A stretch of 64,000 nt of DNA from Psoroptes ovis. Lineage: Eukaryota; Arthropoda; Arachnida; Sarcoptiformes; Psoroptidae. Made by a program: the position numbers and the translations under genes. Every line of letters begins with the position of its first letter. Within the stretch, counting starts at the first letter, position 1. The notes beneath the pieces were generated by a model that was given only the letters and a program-made list of their open reading frames with translations, had not been told where the DNA came from and did not search any database. The stretch is from positions 2,331,001-2,395,000 of the forward strand of contig PQWQ01000003.1 of assembly GCA_002943765.1 (NCBI GenBank), given 5' to 3'. This document shows positions 25,658-36,713 of this stretch, piece after piece.

Positions 25658-28600
25658 TTCCCCCCATTTCTTAAAAATTTTGGATATAATTTTTGCTGTT
25701 GGACCTGGTGTTAAAGACTTCGTAAAAACGTCCGCAATTTGATCTTCGCTGGCAATCCACGATATATCGATTTTGTCCTTGATTGATCGCACATGATGAT
25801 AACGAATGTCCACATGTCTTAACTTGTTTGTAATGCCAGCAGTACCATTAATTGTGTTCACTGCGGCTTGATTATCACAATACAATTTACCATTCACATT
25901 GATTTGAAATTCTTTCAGCATATTCTTAGTTCCAACAAGAACTTTTGATGTTTCACTCGCAGCGATGTACTCTGCTTCCAATGTACTTGTTGCTATACAA
26001 TTCTGACGTTTACTATTCCAATCTAATGGACCGTTTAACCAAATTAAATAACCCATTGTAGATTTTCGTGATGGTAAATTTCCGCCCCAATCTGCATCTG
26101 AGTAACCGGTAATTTCATCAATTTTACCACTATAATAAATACACAGGTCTTTTGTCCATTTCAAATAACGAAACAAATGCTTAACAGCATTAACATGGAC
26201 ATCTAAAGGATTTTCCAGAAATGCAGATAATTTCGATACGGCATAGGCAATATCGGGCCTAGTTTTGACGGATAAATACAGCAATGAACCAATTGCTTCG
26301 CGATACGGATATGTTGATTTTTCTCCAGTTTCATTGTCATTCAATTTGATCGAATAATTCATTGGTGTCTTCACGATCTTGGCATCAGCCATATTAAACT
26401 GTTCTAATTTACGTTGTATGTATGACGATTGACACAACTTGATAATACCATTTTCTCTGTTATAATCATATTGAAAACCAACATAAACGTTCGATGTCAC
26501 AGTTTTGACTTCAAATGATTTACACAAAAGTGAATACAAATCATTCAAATCTTTTTCGTTTGTTGACATTATAATTCCATCATCGACGTAAATGCACAAA
26601 AACGTTGAAGATCGTTCAGTAATCGAATAATAAATACATGGATCAAATATCGACTGTTTGAAATTTAATTTTAGTATCACTTCGCTAAATCGGTTGTTCC
26701 AAGCACGTGGTGATTGCTTCAACCCATACAGTCCTTTAACTAATTTGAATACACACCCTGAATCATCTTCAAATCCAGGTGGTTGATCCACATATACGTC
26801 TTCTTCAAGTATGCCATTCAAAAATGCTGTGCATACGTCGAACTGTTTTATGAACATTTTCTGTGAAGCAGCAATTGCAAACATCAATCTGATTGAATCA
26901 TTTCTAGCTACAGGTGCGTATGTTTCACTGAAGCTATCATATCGTTGTTTGTTACCTAGAGCCACAAGCCTGGCTCGGTATCTTCCGTCATCTTTAATTC
27001 GATAAACCCACTTCAATCCGATGACGTGTTGGTTATTTCGCTGAACTGGTATCCAAGTATTATTTTTGTTGATATTTTCTATTTCTTCATTCATGGCTTC
27101 AAGCCATTTATCACTATCAACACAGTTCACTGCTTCACTATATGTTGAAGGTTCAGACATGGCACTTAAACATATCACATTTGATGATCTCAACGAGTTG
27201 ATTCTTTCAATATTACGTTCATACTGTTTGTTTTTGGTGCCTAACGGTCTACCCTTTGATTTCGGGCTTTTCACAATCAATGTTGATTCATCATCAGTTG
27301 CATCACAAAAGATATCATCATCAATTTCACTAAAAATCATTTTGTTTTGGTCACTTTTGTCACTTTTCATTATCACATGATCATCATTACACATTGTTGT
27401 TTTCATCAGTGAACATTTAACTTCTTCAATAAATTTAACAGATGATACTCGTTGGATGCATCGTTGACGAGGATTGTACACACGATAAATTGATGTTGAT
27501 TCTTCATATCCAACAAGGTACACATCACATGTTTTTGATTCGAATTTACGATGATGACTTTTCACTAGTGCTTTGCCACAGGACCCGATGATTCTCAAAT
27601 GACCTATTGAAGGTTTCCGACCGTGCCACTTCTCATATGGGGTAACACCATCGCTACTACAAATGCGATTAAACAAATATGCGGTCGTATTGACCATTTC
27701 ATCCCATAAATAATACGGTAATCTGGCAGACAGTCGTATGGTCCGGGCGTGATCATTCAAATTTCTTATTTCACGTTCAGCAAAGCCGTTCTGTTGAGGT
27801 GTGTACGGAACACTTGTCTCATGTTTGATGCCTTTCATTCTCATAAAGTCGGCCATTTGTTCATTTACAAATTCTGTTCCGTTGTCTGAACGTAGCACTA
27901 GAATATCGTGACCAGTTTCAATCTTTGTTTCACTGTAACACAATTTAAATTTGTCAATCACTTCACTTTTGTTTTTCATGAAATACACTTTTCTATAAGA
28001 GCTGAATTCGTCTTTAAAAATCACATAATAACGATTGCGATGAATTGATTCGTCGATTGGTCCACACACATCGGCATGCAAAATTTGGCCGGATTCACAT
28101 ACACGTTTCACAGATTTAGAAGGATGAGTTGTTTCAGTCAGTTTGCCTTCGATGCACGATGAACACATTGTATAACCATCTTCTAAATTAGTCGGTATGT
28201 CGAGAACACTTTGTTTTGTTGACATTTCACGAATGCGATCACAATTAATATGTCCTAACCTCTCATGCAACAAACTTAACGATGGTTTTGTCACAAAATT
28301 AACACATGATTTATCAACTTTCACACAACACTTGTACAAATTACGAAGTTCATGACCCTTCTCGCCATATATGATTGGTCGGTCATCTTTATATATCACT
28401 AGATGTTTCTTCATACCACCAAAGCTAATGCCGTCTTTATCGGTGATCTTCCCAAGTGAAATTAGATTATAAAGACTACTCGGCATAAATAAAACGTTCG
28501 TAAGTGTTACACCAGTCCATGATGAACCATTAAAGAATTTGCACTGAATAGTGCCGATACCACGAGGACTGTCGGATGATGAAACTTCGTTGTATCCACT

Positions 28601-29548
28601 TACGGCAAAAGCACGAGCGTCATCTTCACTTGTAAACAATTGTAAATCACAAAATAAATCTTTGTTGTTGCATATGCTTTCAGATGCACCGGTGTCGATC
28701 CAAAACACGGCATCGTCACGTGATAATTGTGGTAGAACACAGGCGAGAGCAACGTTGGTGTTGTGATGATGGTTAGCTCTGTTGATCGCATCGTTGTTTC
28801 GTGGACCATTCTTCAGCAATCGACAATATTTCTTAATATGTCCAGCTCTCCCGCAATTGTAGCATTTTACGATCGGGCGTTGTTTGTCAAATCTTTTCTT
28901 GGATTTACCTGGCATAGCCAGAACAGCATTATTTAAATCCAAGTCCGCCGATCCCCTTGGTTCATCCATTGCGGCCGTCGATTCGTTGCGACGATTTAAA
29001 CGAGTTTGTTTTCGTAGAACCAAGTCTTCAACTTCAGCAAGCGTAACAGTGATTTTATCTTTGGACATGACTTCGATACCATCAGCAACGCCATCATACT
29101 CCGGTGGGAGTATAGAAAGTACTTTACGTACTACTGCCTCTTCAGGCAAATCGGCTTTGGCGCTACGTAGTTCGGTCACTATGTTTCTAAGCTCAACAAA
29201 AGAGTTAGAAAGTGATGCACCGAATTTAAAGCTGTAGTATCGGTCCCACAGGCTATTGACGTTGCGTTTTTCTGCTCCACGATAGTAACCGACAATTGCG
29301 TCATAGTAGGCCTTCGCAGTTGTCAAGGACTCGATGCGTACGTGGTTTTCGTCATCAAGGCTCTGCGATATGATTCGCTTAGCGCGTGCTTCCAAAGCAC
29401 GGTACTGATCATCAGCGTCAGCCGGGGGTTCAGCCAAGACGTGACCAAGCACTTGATGTTCTGCCAGGAGGATGTCGATGAACGTCTTCCAGCGATTAAA
29501 GTTGCGGCCATTTAACACCACGATACCGTCCTTCACGTGTGAGCCCAT
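25652..29548 (-). CDS. copia gag-pol polyprotein
   Basis: This one-ORF polyprotein is 1298 residues long when started at the Met in the primer-binding site; an upstream in-frame Met at 29593 within the LTR would add 15. Numbering from that upstream Met, a Gag region precedes a CCHC knuckle (CYNCGRAGHIKKYC, 244-257). The protease motif is WIDTGAS (D300). Integrase has the zinc pair H443/H448 with C477/C480, then D508, D570 and E606 (PQQNGFAERE). Reverse transcriptase spans about 840-1060 with YVDD at 1002-1005. RNase H has D1166, E1206 and D1240 (GYSDADWG, TLEAEYIA, YCDNQAAV). The stop TAG lies just inside the 3' LTR. A GRPLGTKNK motif occurs between integrase and RT at about 781-789. The polyprotein would be cut by its own protease and assemble cytoplasmic particles for reverse transcription and integration. 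Confidence 0.97.
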   Translation of the reverse strand: MGSHVKDGIVVLNGRNFNRWKTFIDILLAEHQVLGHVLAEPPADADDQYRALEARAKRIISQSLDDENHVRIESLTTAKAYYDAIVGYYRGAEKRNVNSLWDRYYSFKFGASLSNSFVELRNIVTELRSAKADLPEEAVVRKVLSILPPEYDGVADGIEVMSKDKITVTLAEVEDLVLRKQTRLNRRNESTAAMDEPRGSADLDLNNAVLAMPGKSKKRFDKQRPIVKCYNCGRAGHIKKYCRLLKNGPRNNDAINRANHHHNTNVALACVLPQLSRDDAVFWIDTGASESICNNKDLFCDLQLFTSEDDARAFAVSGYNEVSSSDSPRGIGTIQCKFFNGSSWTGVTLTNVLFMPSSLYNLISLGKITDKDGISFGGMKKHLVIYKDDRPIIYGEKGHELRNLYKCCVKVDKSCVNFVTKPSLSLLHERLGHINCDRIREMSTKQSVLDIPTNLEDGYTMCSSCIEGKLTETTHPSKSVKRVCESGQILHADVCGPIDESIHRNRYYVIFKDEFSSYRKVYFMKNKSEVIDKFKLCYSETKIETGHDILVLRSDNGTEFVNEQMADFMRMKGIKHETSVPYTPQQNGFAEREIRNLNDHARTIRLSARLPYYLWDEMVNTTAYLFNRICSSDGVTPYEKWHGRKPSIGHLRIIGSCGKALVKSHHRKFESKTCDVYLVGYEESTSIYRVYNPRQRCIQRVSSVKFIEEVKCSLMKTTMCNDDHVIMKSDKSDQNKMIFSEIDDDIFCDATDDESTLIVKSPKSKGRPLGTKNKQYERNIERINSLRSSNVICLSAMSEPSTYSEAVNCVDSDKWLEAMNEEIENINKNNTWIPVQRNNQHVIGLKWVYRIKDDGRYRARLVALGNKQRYDSFSETYAPVARNDSIRLMFAIAASQKMFIKQFDVCTAFLNGILEEDVYVDQPPGFEDDSGCVFKLVKGLYGLKQSPRAWNNRFSEVILKLNFKQSIFDPCIYYSITERSSTFLCIYVDDGIIMSTNEKDLNDLYSLLCKSFEVKTVTSNVYVGFQYDYNRENGIIKLCQSSYIQRKLEQFNMADAKIVKTPMNYSIKLNDNETGEKSTYPYREAIGSLLYLSVKTRPDIAYAVSKLSAFLENPLDVHVNAVKHLFRYLKWTKDLCIYYSGKIDEITGYSDADWGGNLPSRKSTMGYLIWLNGPLDWNSKRQNCIATSTLEAEYIAASETSKVLVGTKNMLKEFQINVNGKLYCDNQAAVNTINGTAGITNKLRHVDIRYHHVRSIKDKIDISWIASEDQIADVFTKSLTPGPTAKIISKIFKKWGEC
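25658..25670 (-). promoter_or_regulatory. Polypurine tract of the copia element
   Basis: On the element strand GAAATGGGGGGAA abuts the 3' LTR (TGTTAG). This is the expected plus-strand primer site for reverse transcription. Confidence 0.88.
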
Positions 29549-29552
29549 AACC
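29541..29552 (-). promoter_or_regulatory. Primer-binding site of the copia element
   Basis: GGTTATGGGCTC immediately follows the 5' LTR on the element strand. It is complementary to the anticodon arm of initiator-Met tRNA (…GGGCCCATAACC…) with one mismatch. It is not complementary to a tRNA 3' CCA end. Drosophila copia is known to prime on a cleaved half of initiator tRNA at this same arm, so this is likely the same mechanism. The ATG of gag lies within the site. Confidence 0.8.
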
Positions 29553-29820
29553 TGTAAATAATTTAAACTTGCGGAGCTGTTAGAAAGAAACAAACAAAAT
29601 TATTAATGCGCAGAAGCTGTGGGTATGCTTGCTGTAAACTGCGTTAACCACGCTGCTTAACATTACTTTTATTTATACAATTTATAATTTGAAATTATTA
29701 CAGTTTTTAACAAATTTTTAAGAAATTAATTATCATACAATTAATTAATATAATGCGGGGAATATTATATCAAATTAAAGACAAAACAAAGTACAAAATA
29801 ATTCTATATAAATTCTAACA
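29553..29820 (-). repeat. copia 5' LTR
   Basis: The 268-bp partner of the repeat at 25390-25657, with one substitution. On the element strand it starts TGTTAG and ends TTTACA. It contains TATAAATA and, near its 3' end, a pyrimidine-rich TTTCTTTCTAACAG that resembles a splice acceptor. Confidence 0.97.
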
Positions 29821-29825
29821 CACAT
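29821..29825. repeat. Target-site duplication of the copia element (right)
   Basis: CACAT, identical to 25385-25389, directly follows the right LTR. Confidence 0.92.
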
Positions 29826-30265
29826 TGACATATTGAATTCACTACTTGTTCATTACTTGATCAGTGTGTAAAAATGATTGAAAAATTGGATCGTTTTTCG
29901 TTCAGAGACAAAAAAAATTGACATTTCAGTACATTCAAACCTTTAAAGATTGAATATTTAGGTTGAATATATATCATGTCATTTTGATTATTTGAGACGA
30001 AAATACAATATAATTAAATAATAATTATAATGACAATTTGCCTTGACAATGAAATTGAAATGTTCATTGTTCAATTGTTTTTCAATGGACTGTAATTGAA
30101 TTGAATCATCAAAATGAATGATGACTGAAAAAAATAACACGTGTTTTCAATTTTTGAATAAGAATACAAGTACTAGCAATGATTGCACGTACACATGTGA
30201 TTCATCCATCATTTTAAAATAAAAAAAAAAAATTTAAATACAATCAAAAAATGAATGATAATTAC

Positions 30266-31077
30266 CTGTGTGCTGGACTACCAGTCTCTAGACCAGCCAC
30301 AACATAACCTAATGTTCCATCTGCTGCACGTCTACCAGTGATAAATATTCCTAATTCACCTTTATCATCTTTTTCTAATTCAATATTAATACATTGTACA
30401 GATGTATGTGTTGATGGATTTTGTTGCAATAATTGTTGCGGTACAGCATATGTTGAATATAAATTTGAAACATTTTGATAAATGCCATGATTATTATTTA
30501 TTGACGAACAATTCGATGATGATGTAATCATATTACTGCCGACAGAGGTACCACCACTACCAGAACTACATATGGATGATGATGTAGATGATGATGATGG
30601 TGATCCAGTCGATATAAATGGTGAATATATTGATGGTCGTGATGATGAAGATGATGTCGATGATGATGTTATGGACATTCGATGATTATTATTATTATTA
30701 TTCATATTATTTTGTACTGATGATAATAAATTAATATTTCCAGTAGTAGCAATTGATAATAAATGCTGCTGTTGCTGTGGTTGTTGTTGTGTTTGCTGTG
30801 ATGTTTGTGCAATATGCATATGTGGCGGTATTGGCGGAGGTTGTGATTGTGAAAGTGTTAATGTTTTATAATCACCATATGATGATAATGATGATGATGT
30901 TGATGATATATCCGATCCGGTGCCTAAACCACCAACACCGCTTGTTGAACTACTTGCATTACTATCATAGCTAGTTGTTGTTACACAACTACCATTATCA
31001 TTTAAATTATTCATATTAATATCGTTCAATGTTGCTGTTGTTGTTGCTGCCATTTTATTTGGATGTAAAATATGCAT
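30266..31077 (-). CDS. Two-PDZ scaffold protein, exon 1
   Basis: This is the first coding exon. Two in-frame starts exist: Met at 31077, and Met nine at 31053 in a better context (AAAATGG). A stop lies just upstream in frame. The N-terminal part, about 220 residues, is low complexity (Ser, Asn, Gln, with a PPPIPP stretch). The exon ends with the first half of PDZ1: INIELEKDDKGELGIFITG, with GIFI at the carboxylate-binding-loop position, then YVVAGLETGSPAHR. Because the PDZ fold breaks off exactly at the GTAAT donor and resumes at 16684 in matching phase, this exon belongs to the gene at 13882-16684. Confidence 0.86.
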
Positions 31078-34000
31078 ATTTTAAGCAATTAAATATATGT
31101 TTACACAACTGAATAAATATGGTTAATCTATTCAGAAAAAAAATACAAATGTTTTTCGAAACAAATCGAAACCATTAAATCAAAAATAAATTAAAGCCGA
31201 ACAAAAATAAAGTAAAAAAAATTATTGAAAATAACCAAACCAATAAATATCGACAAAAACATGAAATGTATCGATGATTAATATCATTTTCTTGATTCTA
31301 TTTTAAATGATGAAAGTAACATTAACAACAACATTCAACAACAGACCACACACGATCGTAAAGATAAATATTGTTTGAAGAAATCTGTTTGGTTGTTGAA
31401 TGCTTTTAGTAGCTGTCGATTATATCAGAAAAAAATTGAAATCAAAATGATGATAGTGTTGAACATGAAAATAATTTTATTTTTGAAAAAAATAAAAATA
31501 GGCGTTTATAACGTATTTGATTGAATACGAATGCAAGTCTAAATTCTTGACAAGGTCATCTTTTTTTTGTTGGTTGGTTACATTAAAAATGAAAAATTTT
31601 CACAATTTATGAAAAATATGAAAAACGATTAGGCTTTATTTTTAAAAATTCATTATTGCCTTTGGTTGTTGTTGTTATTGCTGCTGTTGTTGGTGTCGTT
31701 AATGGAAAAATACAAAAATTTTGACATTGATCCGATCAAAAATGAAGAAAAATAAATGTGCATTGCAAACAAAAGGCAAAACGATTGGTGGCCAAAAAAA
31801 AAATCCAGAACCAAAATAAATTTGAAAATTTCAAATTTCAATAGGTCAATAGCATTTTGTGGTTTTCAACTCGCTCATTACTCACTATCATAAATTTGAC
31901 AATTTTATCTTAGTCAAAATTCATGGACACATGTGTTTCGTATAAGCACATTTGATCAGTTTCGAGTATCTTTGAAACTCGCAGAAAACATTCACCAAGA
32001 TTTTTACAAGAAAGATTGAAAGACTTATTCGTATGATGATATGGATTTTGAATTTATGATGAAAAAAATATGAATTTCAGCTGTTTAATGAACAATTCAT
32101 GCAGTTAAGAATTATTAAATTAATAAATATGCAGAATAATACGTTGTTTCACTAGAAAACAAAAAAGTGCATTCAATTAAATGGCTGTGGATTGTTGCCA
32201 ACCAAATTAAATATATTTGAAAAAAAAGAAGAGGAGCACAATAAACCCAGTACAAAATTTATTGTTTCATTGTTATTTAAACATTTACATTCAATGATTG
32301 ATATATACGTTTTCTTTTTGTCTTTGATAAATTATTTTAATGATTTAACGATGATTTGATAAATTTGTTTCAATTTTTTTCCAATCATTTATATATCCAT
32401 TATGGTTTATAATTTTATTTCGAAAAAAATTGTGTGGACACAAACATTCATATTCAAATTCAATTCAATGTATCGATGAATTCGTAAACAAAAAATCATA
32501 TTGATGTAAACAAACACACATACAGACATATACAAATAAACATGATTCAAATTAAATAAAGTTGATTATCATAAATAAATAAATGAATGGAAATTTTCAT
32601 TTTATTATTTTGGATTTTGACATTGATCTTCGATATTTGTCTTTCAATTTTGATTAAAATTTGATTGTTTCCAAACAAATAAATTTGATACAAATCATAA
32701 TTTTTACTGAAATGAAATTTGATTTTGATTTTCACTTTTCTTTATTGACTTCAATGATCAGATCGTTTGGTTTGTTGTTGGTTTCTTCAGTTTGTTGGTC
32801 AACATTGTCGATTGATTTGATGAAGTTTGGACAATTTGATGTTGATGAATTTTTATGAAATTTTCCAAAAATCAGAATTCAAAAGTTCTAATTCATACAA
32901 AAACGAATAAGAAAAAATATGAATGATTGTCGATGTTTACATTGAATTCGAATGATAACAAATAAACAAAAAGCAAAAAGAAAAAAAATTTCGGTGGAAA
33001 CAATTTTCGTTTCTCTTTTTTTATTCGATTTTTTTGTTGTGTTCGTAAATTTCGAAAACACACACAAATTCTAGCACATCCGTATGCTACTAGCATCTCT
33101 GTCGCTTAGACCCGGTCACCACATTTCAATGCTGCTAGCATAATAATTCTGTTATTCGCGTCTGCTGCTGTGTGTGCGTGTGAGGAAGAAGCGCCAAAAC
33201 TTCGAATTCGAAATGAATTTTGGCGGTTTTTTTTCAATTCGTTTCTCGATGATCGATTCATTTTTCCTTTTGTTTTTTCTTATTTATTACCATTTAACCA
33301 ATACAACAAAAGATGATCATAATTGGCCAATATTTTTTTGCTGTTTTCCACATTCAAAAAACAAAACAATAATTATCTTCCGGTAACAATTTGTTTGTGT
33401 TTTACCTGTTTTTCATTACTGTTTGTTTTGTTTTAGTTCATTTTGAGAATTATTCAAAGTAAATGCACATTTTTGTTTTAACAAAAAATAATGGTCATAT
33501 TGCTGGCCATCGATTTCTGAATTAGAAATATATTTTTCCATTTTTTTCATCAAACAAAATGATTTTCAATAAACCATTCATCCATTGTTTTTCCATTTAA
33601 TTTCCTTGAAGAAAATTGAAAAATTTTCATTACTATGGAGCTATTATGATCATCATCATCATTTGTATTATCGTTATTGTTTTCAAATGATAAAACAATA
33701 AATTTCCAATATGGACTTTTGAAATTTTTATGGGAAAAAATTTTTCCAATTCCAATCAAATTAATATCATCATCTATACATTCAATCTATGCAAATATGA
33801 ATGGCAAACACAAACAAAGATAAGAAAAAATGAGAAAATCAATCAAAAATTGATCAAAATTAACAAAATCAAGGAAATAGAGATGAATGTTGAATTAGTT
33901 TTCCGCTTTCATTTTTCATTTTTTTGTTGTCATTTAATATTTATTATTTAATGGTCGATTATTATTTATGATTTATTATCGTTTCAATTTAAAATTTGAA

Positions 34001-34511
34001 TATTAATTTGCTTTAAAACTCATTCCATTCATAACTGAAATGACACATCACGCAATTCTTGAAAAATATGGAGCGAAAAATTGATTAAATTTCATTTACT
34101 CCCGTAGATTGCTACCTGTTTGCCTCAAAGCGTAGATCAGAATGTAAACATTGATTAGTCCAAAAGAAAAATCGAAACACGTGTAGGTGGTATCTGAGTA
34201 ATTTGATTTATAATTCAATATTTTTATTCTCATAAATTTTCAAGCTTCAACTTTTCAAAAACGATCAAATTGAAAACAAATTCCGAAATTGAAAATTATT
34301 ATCCGTGTACGGAACGGATCGATTAATTCATTTATCATTCTTGAAAGTAATATTGCCACTGTGCAAATGATCGATGATCATAATGATGTTTGCCGATTGT
34401 TTGTTTGGACAAATTAAATGAGAGAAACAAACAAACAAAAAAAAACGAAAACAAATTGATTCAATTTCGATTTCAAATTTGATTATTTTCAATATATTTT
34501 TCGCAGGCAAA
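31078..34511. other. 5' flank of the PDZ gene and AT-rich spacer
   Basis: No accepted exon. The PDZ gene promoter should lie in the first part, but I cannot point to a specific motif. A small patch at about 33070-33190 is less AT-rich than its surroundings and contains two similar 13-bp blocks (ATGCTACTAGCAT and ATGCTGCTAGCAT); see findings. Confidence 0.45.
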
Positions 34512-34694
34512 ATGTCTTTTATCCGATTCATTCAACCATTTACTATTATCATCATTATTATTGCTATTTGCTATTATTTATTATATCGTCAATATGTCAT
34601 AAACAAATATTTTGATCATCAAAAACGAATAAAAAAAGAAACAAAACAAATATTTTTTTATTCTGATTGCATGAATGCGTGTAATGTCGAATAA
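34512..34694 (+). CDS. Possible small single-pass membrane protein
   Basis: This 60-codon ORF begins at an ATG six bases after a good acceptor-like site (TTTTTCGCAG), so it could be the coding exon of a gene with an untranslated leader exon. The predicted protein has a short basic start, one strongly hydrophobic helix (about residues 10-25, rich in Ile) and a charged tail (DHQKRIKKETKQ) with two cysteines near the end. AATAAA occurs about 15 bp after the stop. I do not recognise the family. Many mitochondrial or ER microproteins have this layout, but Ile-rich ORFs also arise by chance from ATT/ATC microsatellites. Confidence 0.3.
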   Translation: MSFIRFIQPFTIIIIIIAICYYLLYRQYVINKYFDHQKRIKKETKQIFFYSDCMNACNVE

Positions 34695-35245
34695 TATTGA
34701 ATGATCCAATAATAAACTAAGAAAAACAAAACAATTGAAGATGATAAAAAAAAATATTACTTCTACAAATGTAACATATTAAAATTGAAACAAGTGAATT
34801 AAAGTTCTATCAAATCTTATGGTTATATTATCCGATTTATTCATTATTTTGCATATATTTTTCTATATTTACACTGCATGCGGAAGCATATCGTCAAATA
34901 CTGATGGTAGTGCAGTGGAAATGAATAGAAATTTCATAAAATTGTCACAATCGAATTTGAAAAACAAATAGAAAAAATGAAAATATTTCAAATCATATCG
35001 TTTTATAACATATTAAATATGTCTATTGTATTTTAATACATAATGACATGGTATATTTTCTGCCATTATCATCATTTATCATCTTTATGTCATTATTATT
35101 ATAACTGTTATTATTGTCATTATTATCATTCATCATTTTATTGATTTTTTCAAAATAAAAAATAATAATTACATATGAATGATTGGATTTTATTTTTTCT
35201 GGAAATAAGGGATTTTCATTCGAAAATATATGGATATTTTTATCT

Positions 35246-35246
<1 letters not shown>

Positions 35247-35280
<34 letters not shown>
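35247..35280. repeat. A34 homopolymer
   Basis: The longest uninterrupted A run in the window, about 34 bases. No element body with a target duplication could be defined around it. Confidence 0.85.
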
Positions 35281-35283
<3 letters not shown>

Positions 35284-36713
35284 TCAATGGTTGAATGAAT
35301 TTTGACATTTTTTTTCAATATTTATTTGTTTGAATGATCCGATTCAAATTTCCTTATCGACATGATATTTATTTAAATTTGCACTGGTTTGAGTTGAATG
35401 AAAAAATCGTATCAGATCAATGAAAATCCGATATTTGATCCGCAGACATAAAAATCAATAAATATCAAATCCAATGTCAGTAAAATTCATCTAAAAATGA
35501 ATAAAAATTAAATTTAAAAATTTCAAATTTCAACATATAACGGCCTGAAGATATGCAAAAATGGTTTATAAAAATTTTAATCTATTTTCATTTGGTTCAC
35601 TGATCCTTTGACTGAATTTCATTTATTTGTTTAGCTCTTTTATTGGGCTGAAACCAAACAAACAAATGCATCATGATTTATCTCGTTTTTATTTTTATAT
35701 CCTCGGCAAGAAAAAGTGAAAAAAAATTGCATAAAAATCATTATTAGCTCAGATATTCATTTCATTTCATTTAATTAATCGTTTGTTTGTTTTTTTTGTT
35801 CATTGTCAGCATTATCATTATTATTATTATCGTATAGAAATAGTATCAGTGAAGAAAATAAACATTGAAAAAAATAAATTTTAAAAACAGCACAACAACA
35901 AACAGTTACAAATGTTATACAAATGTATTTATAAATGAATGCAGAAATCATTAAATTGTTTTAAATGAAAATTAGACGAAGAAAATCAGTGAATTTGAAT
36001 CAAATAGACACACTTTTTTGGTCATCGATTTTTCTGATTGGCGGTTGCAATGATTGGTGAAAAAAAAATTTCGCCTAAAGTTCAAGCAAACCATGAATAT
36101 TGTTTAACCATGGTTTGTTCAACCAATGTTTAACCGAAATTGAAAACTTTCCGACAGAAACAATTGAAGAAATCAAATAATAATAATATGAAAACAATTG
36201 AAATTATCAACAAGAAACAATTATATGAATGAATGATTTAATGAAAACGAAAATTTTCAAAATTTTAAAATTGTTTTTGAAATTGCGATCAAAACAGAGA
36301 GAATACATCCAAACATCGCTTCTCGTGTGAAATTTTATGAATGAAAATGAATTTTCATCTTGAAAATGGACCTGTATCATCATTTTATGAATATTTTTTG
36401 ATAACTTGAAAGAAAACAATGACCAAACAAACATTTATCATCTAATCTTATTATCACCATCCACATCGCCATCATCAGAGAATCATAATTGCAACAGATA
36501 CGTTCACATAAATTTCTAATCACTACAGAAAACATGACAATTATTTGGAGGCTGATATTATAATCATCTTTGGATTTTTACCAAAAAAAAACTCACCCAA
36601 CATTTACCCTGTATTATTTTCATTATCACTCGTATATGACTATCATCGAGAGAAATGACAATAATTATGTCCACCAAGTGTGTTTTCTCACTTAAAAAGC
36701 TTTGGATGAGACC

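Larger units (their letters stand above)
25390..29820 (-). mobile_element. Full-length Ty1/copia LTR retrotransposon
   Basis: The element is 4431 bp long and consists of 5' LTR, tRNA primer site, one long gag-pol ORF, polypurine tract and 3' LTR, flanked by a CACAT duplication. Domain order (gag, protease, integrase, reverse transcriptase, RNase H) is diagnostic of the copia superfamily, in which integrase precedes RT. All catalytic motifs are visible and the ORF has no internal stop. With one LTR mismatch in 268 bp, the insertion should be recent. It sits in the first intron of the PDZ gene in the same orientation as that gene. Its coding part is visibly less AT-rich than the surrounding intron. 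Confidence 0.97.
16685..30265 (-). other. 13.6 kb intron 1 of the PDZ gene, host to a copia element
   Basis: The donor CACAG|GTAAT (30266/30265) and the acceptor AAATAG (ending at 16685) are both in phase 2. Joining them completes the first PDZ domain without changing any expected residue, so the two exons belong to one gene. Apart from the copia element at 25390-29820, the intron is AT-rich DNA with microsatellites and no accepted exon. The small ORFs at 17834-18040, 18659-18862, 19618-19884, 21920-22480 and 23084-23978 look like chance. The first base belongs to the acceptor and the last to the donor. Confidence 0.85.

Noticed and set aside
28551..29237. Plus-strand and other-frame ORFs inside the copia element
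   Set aside because: They are shadows of the gag-pol frame.
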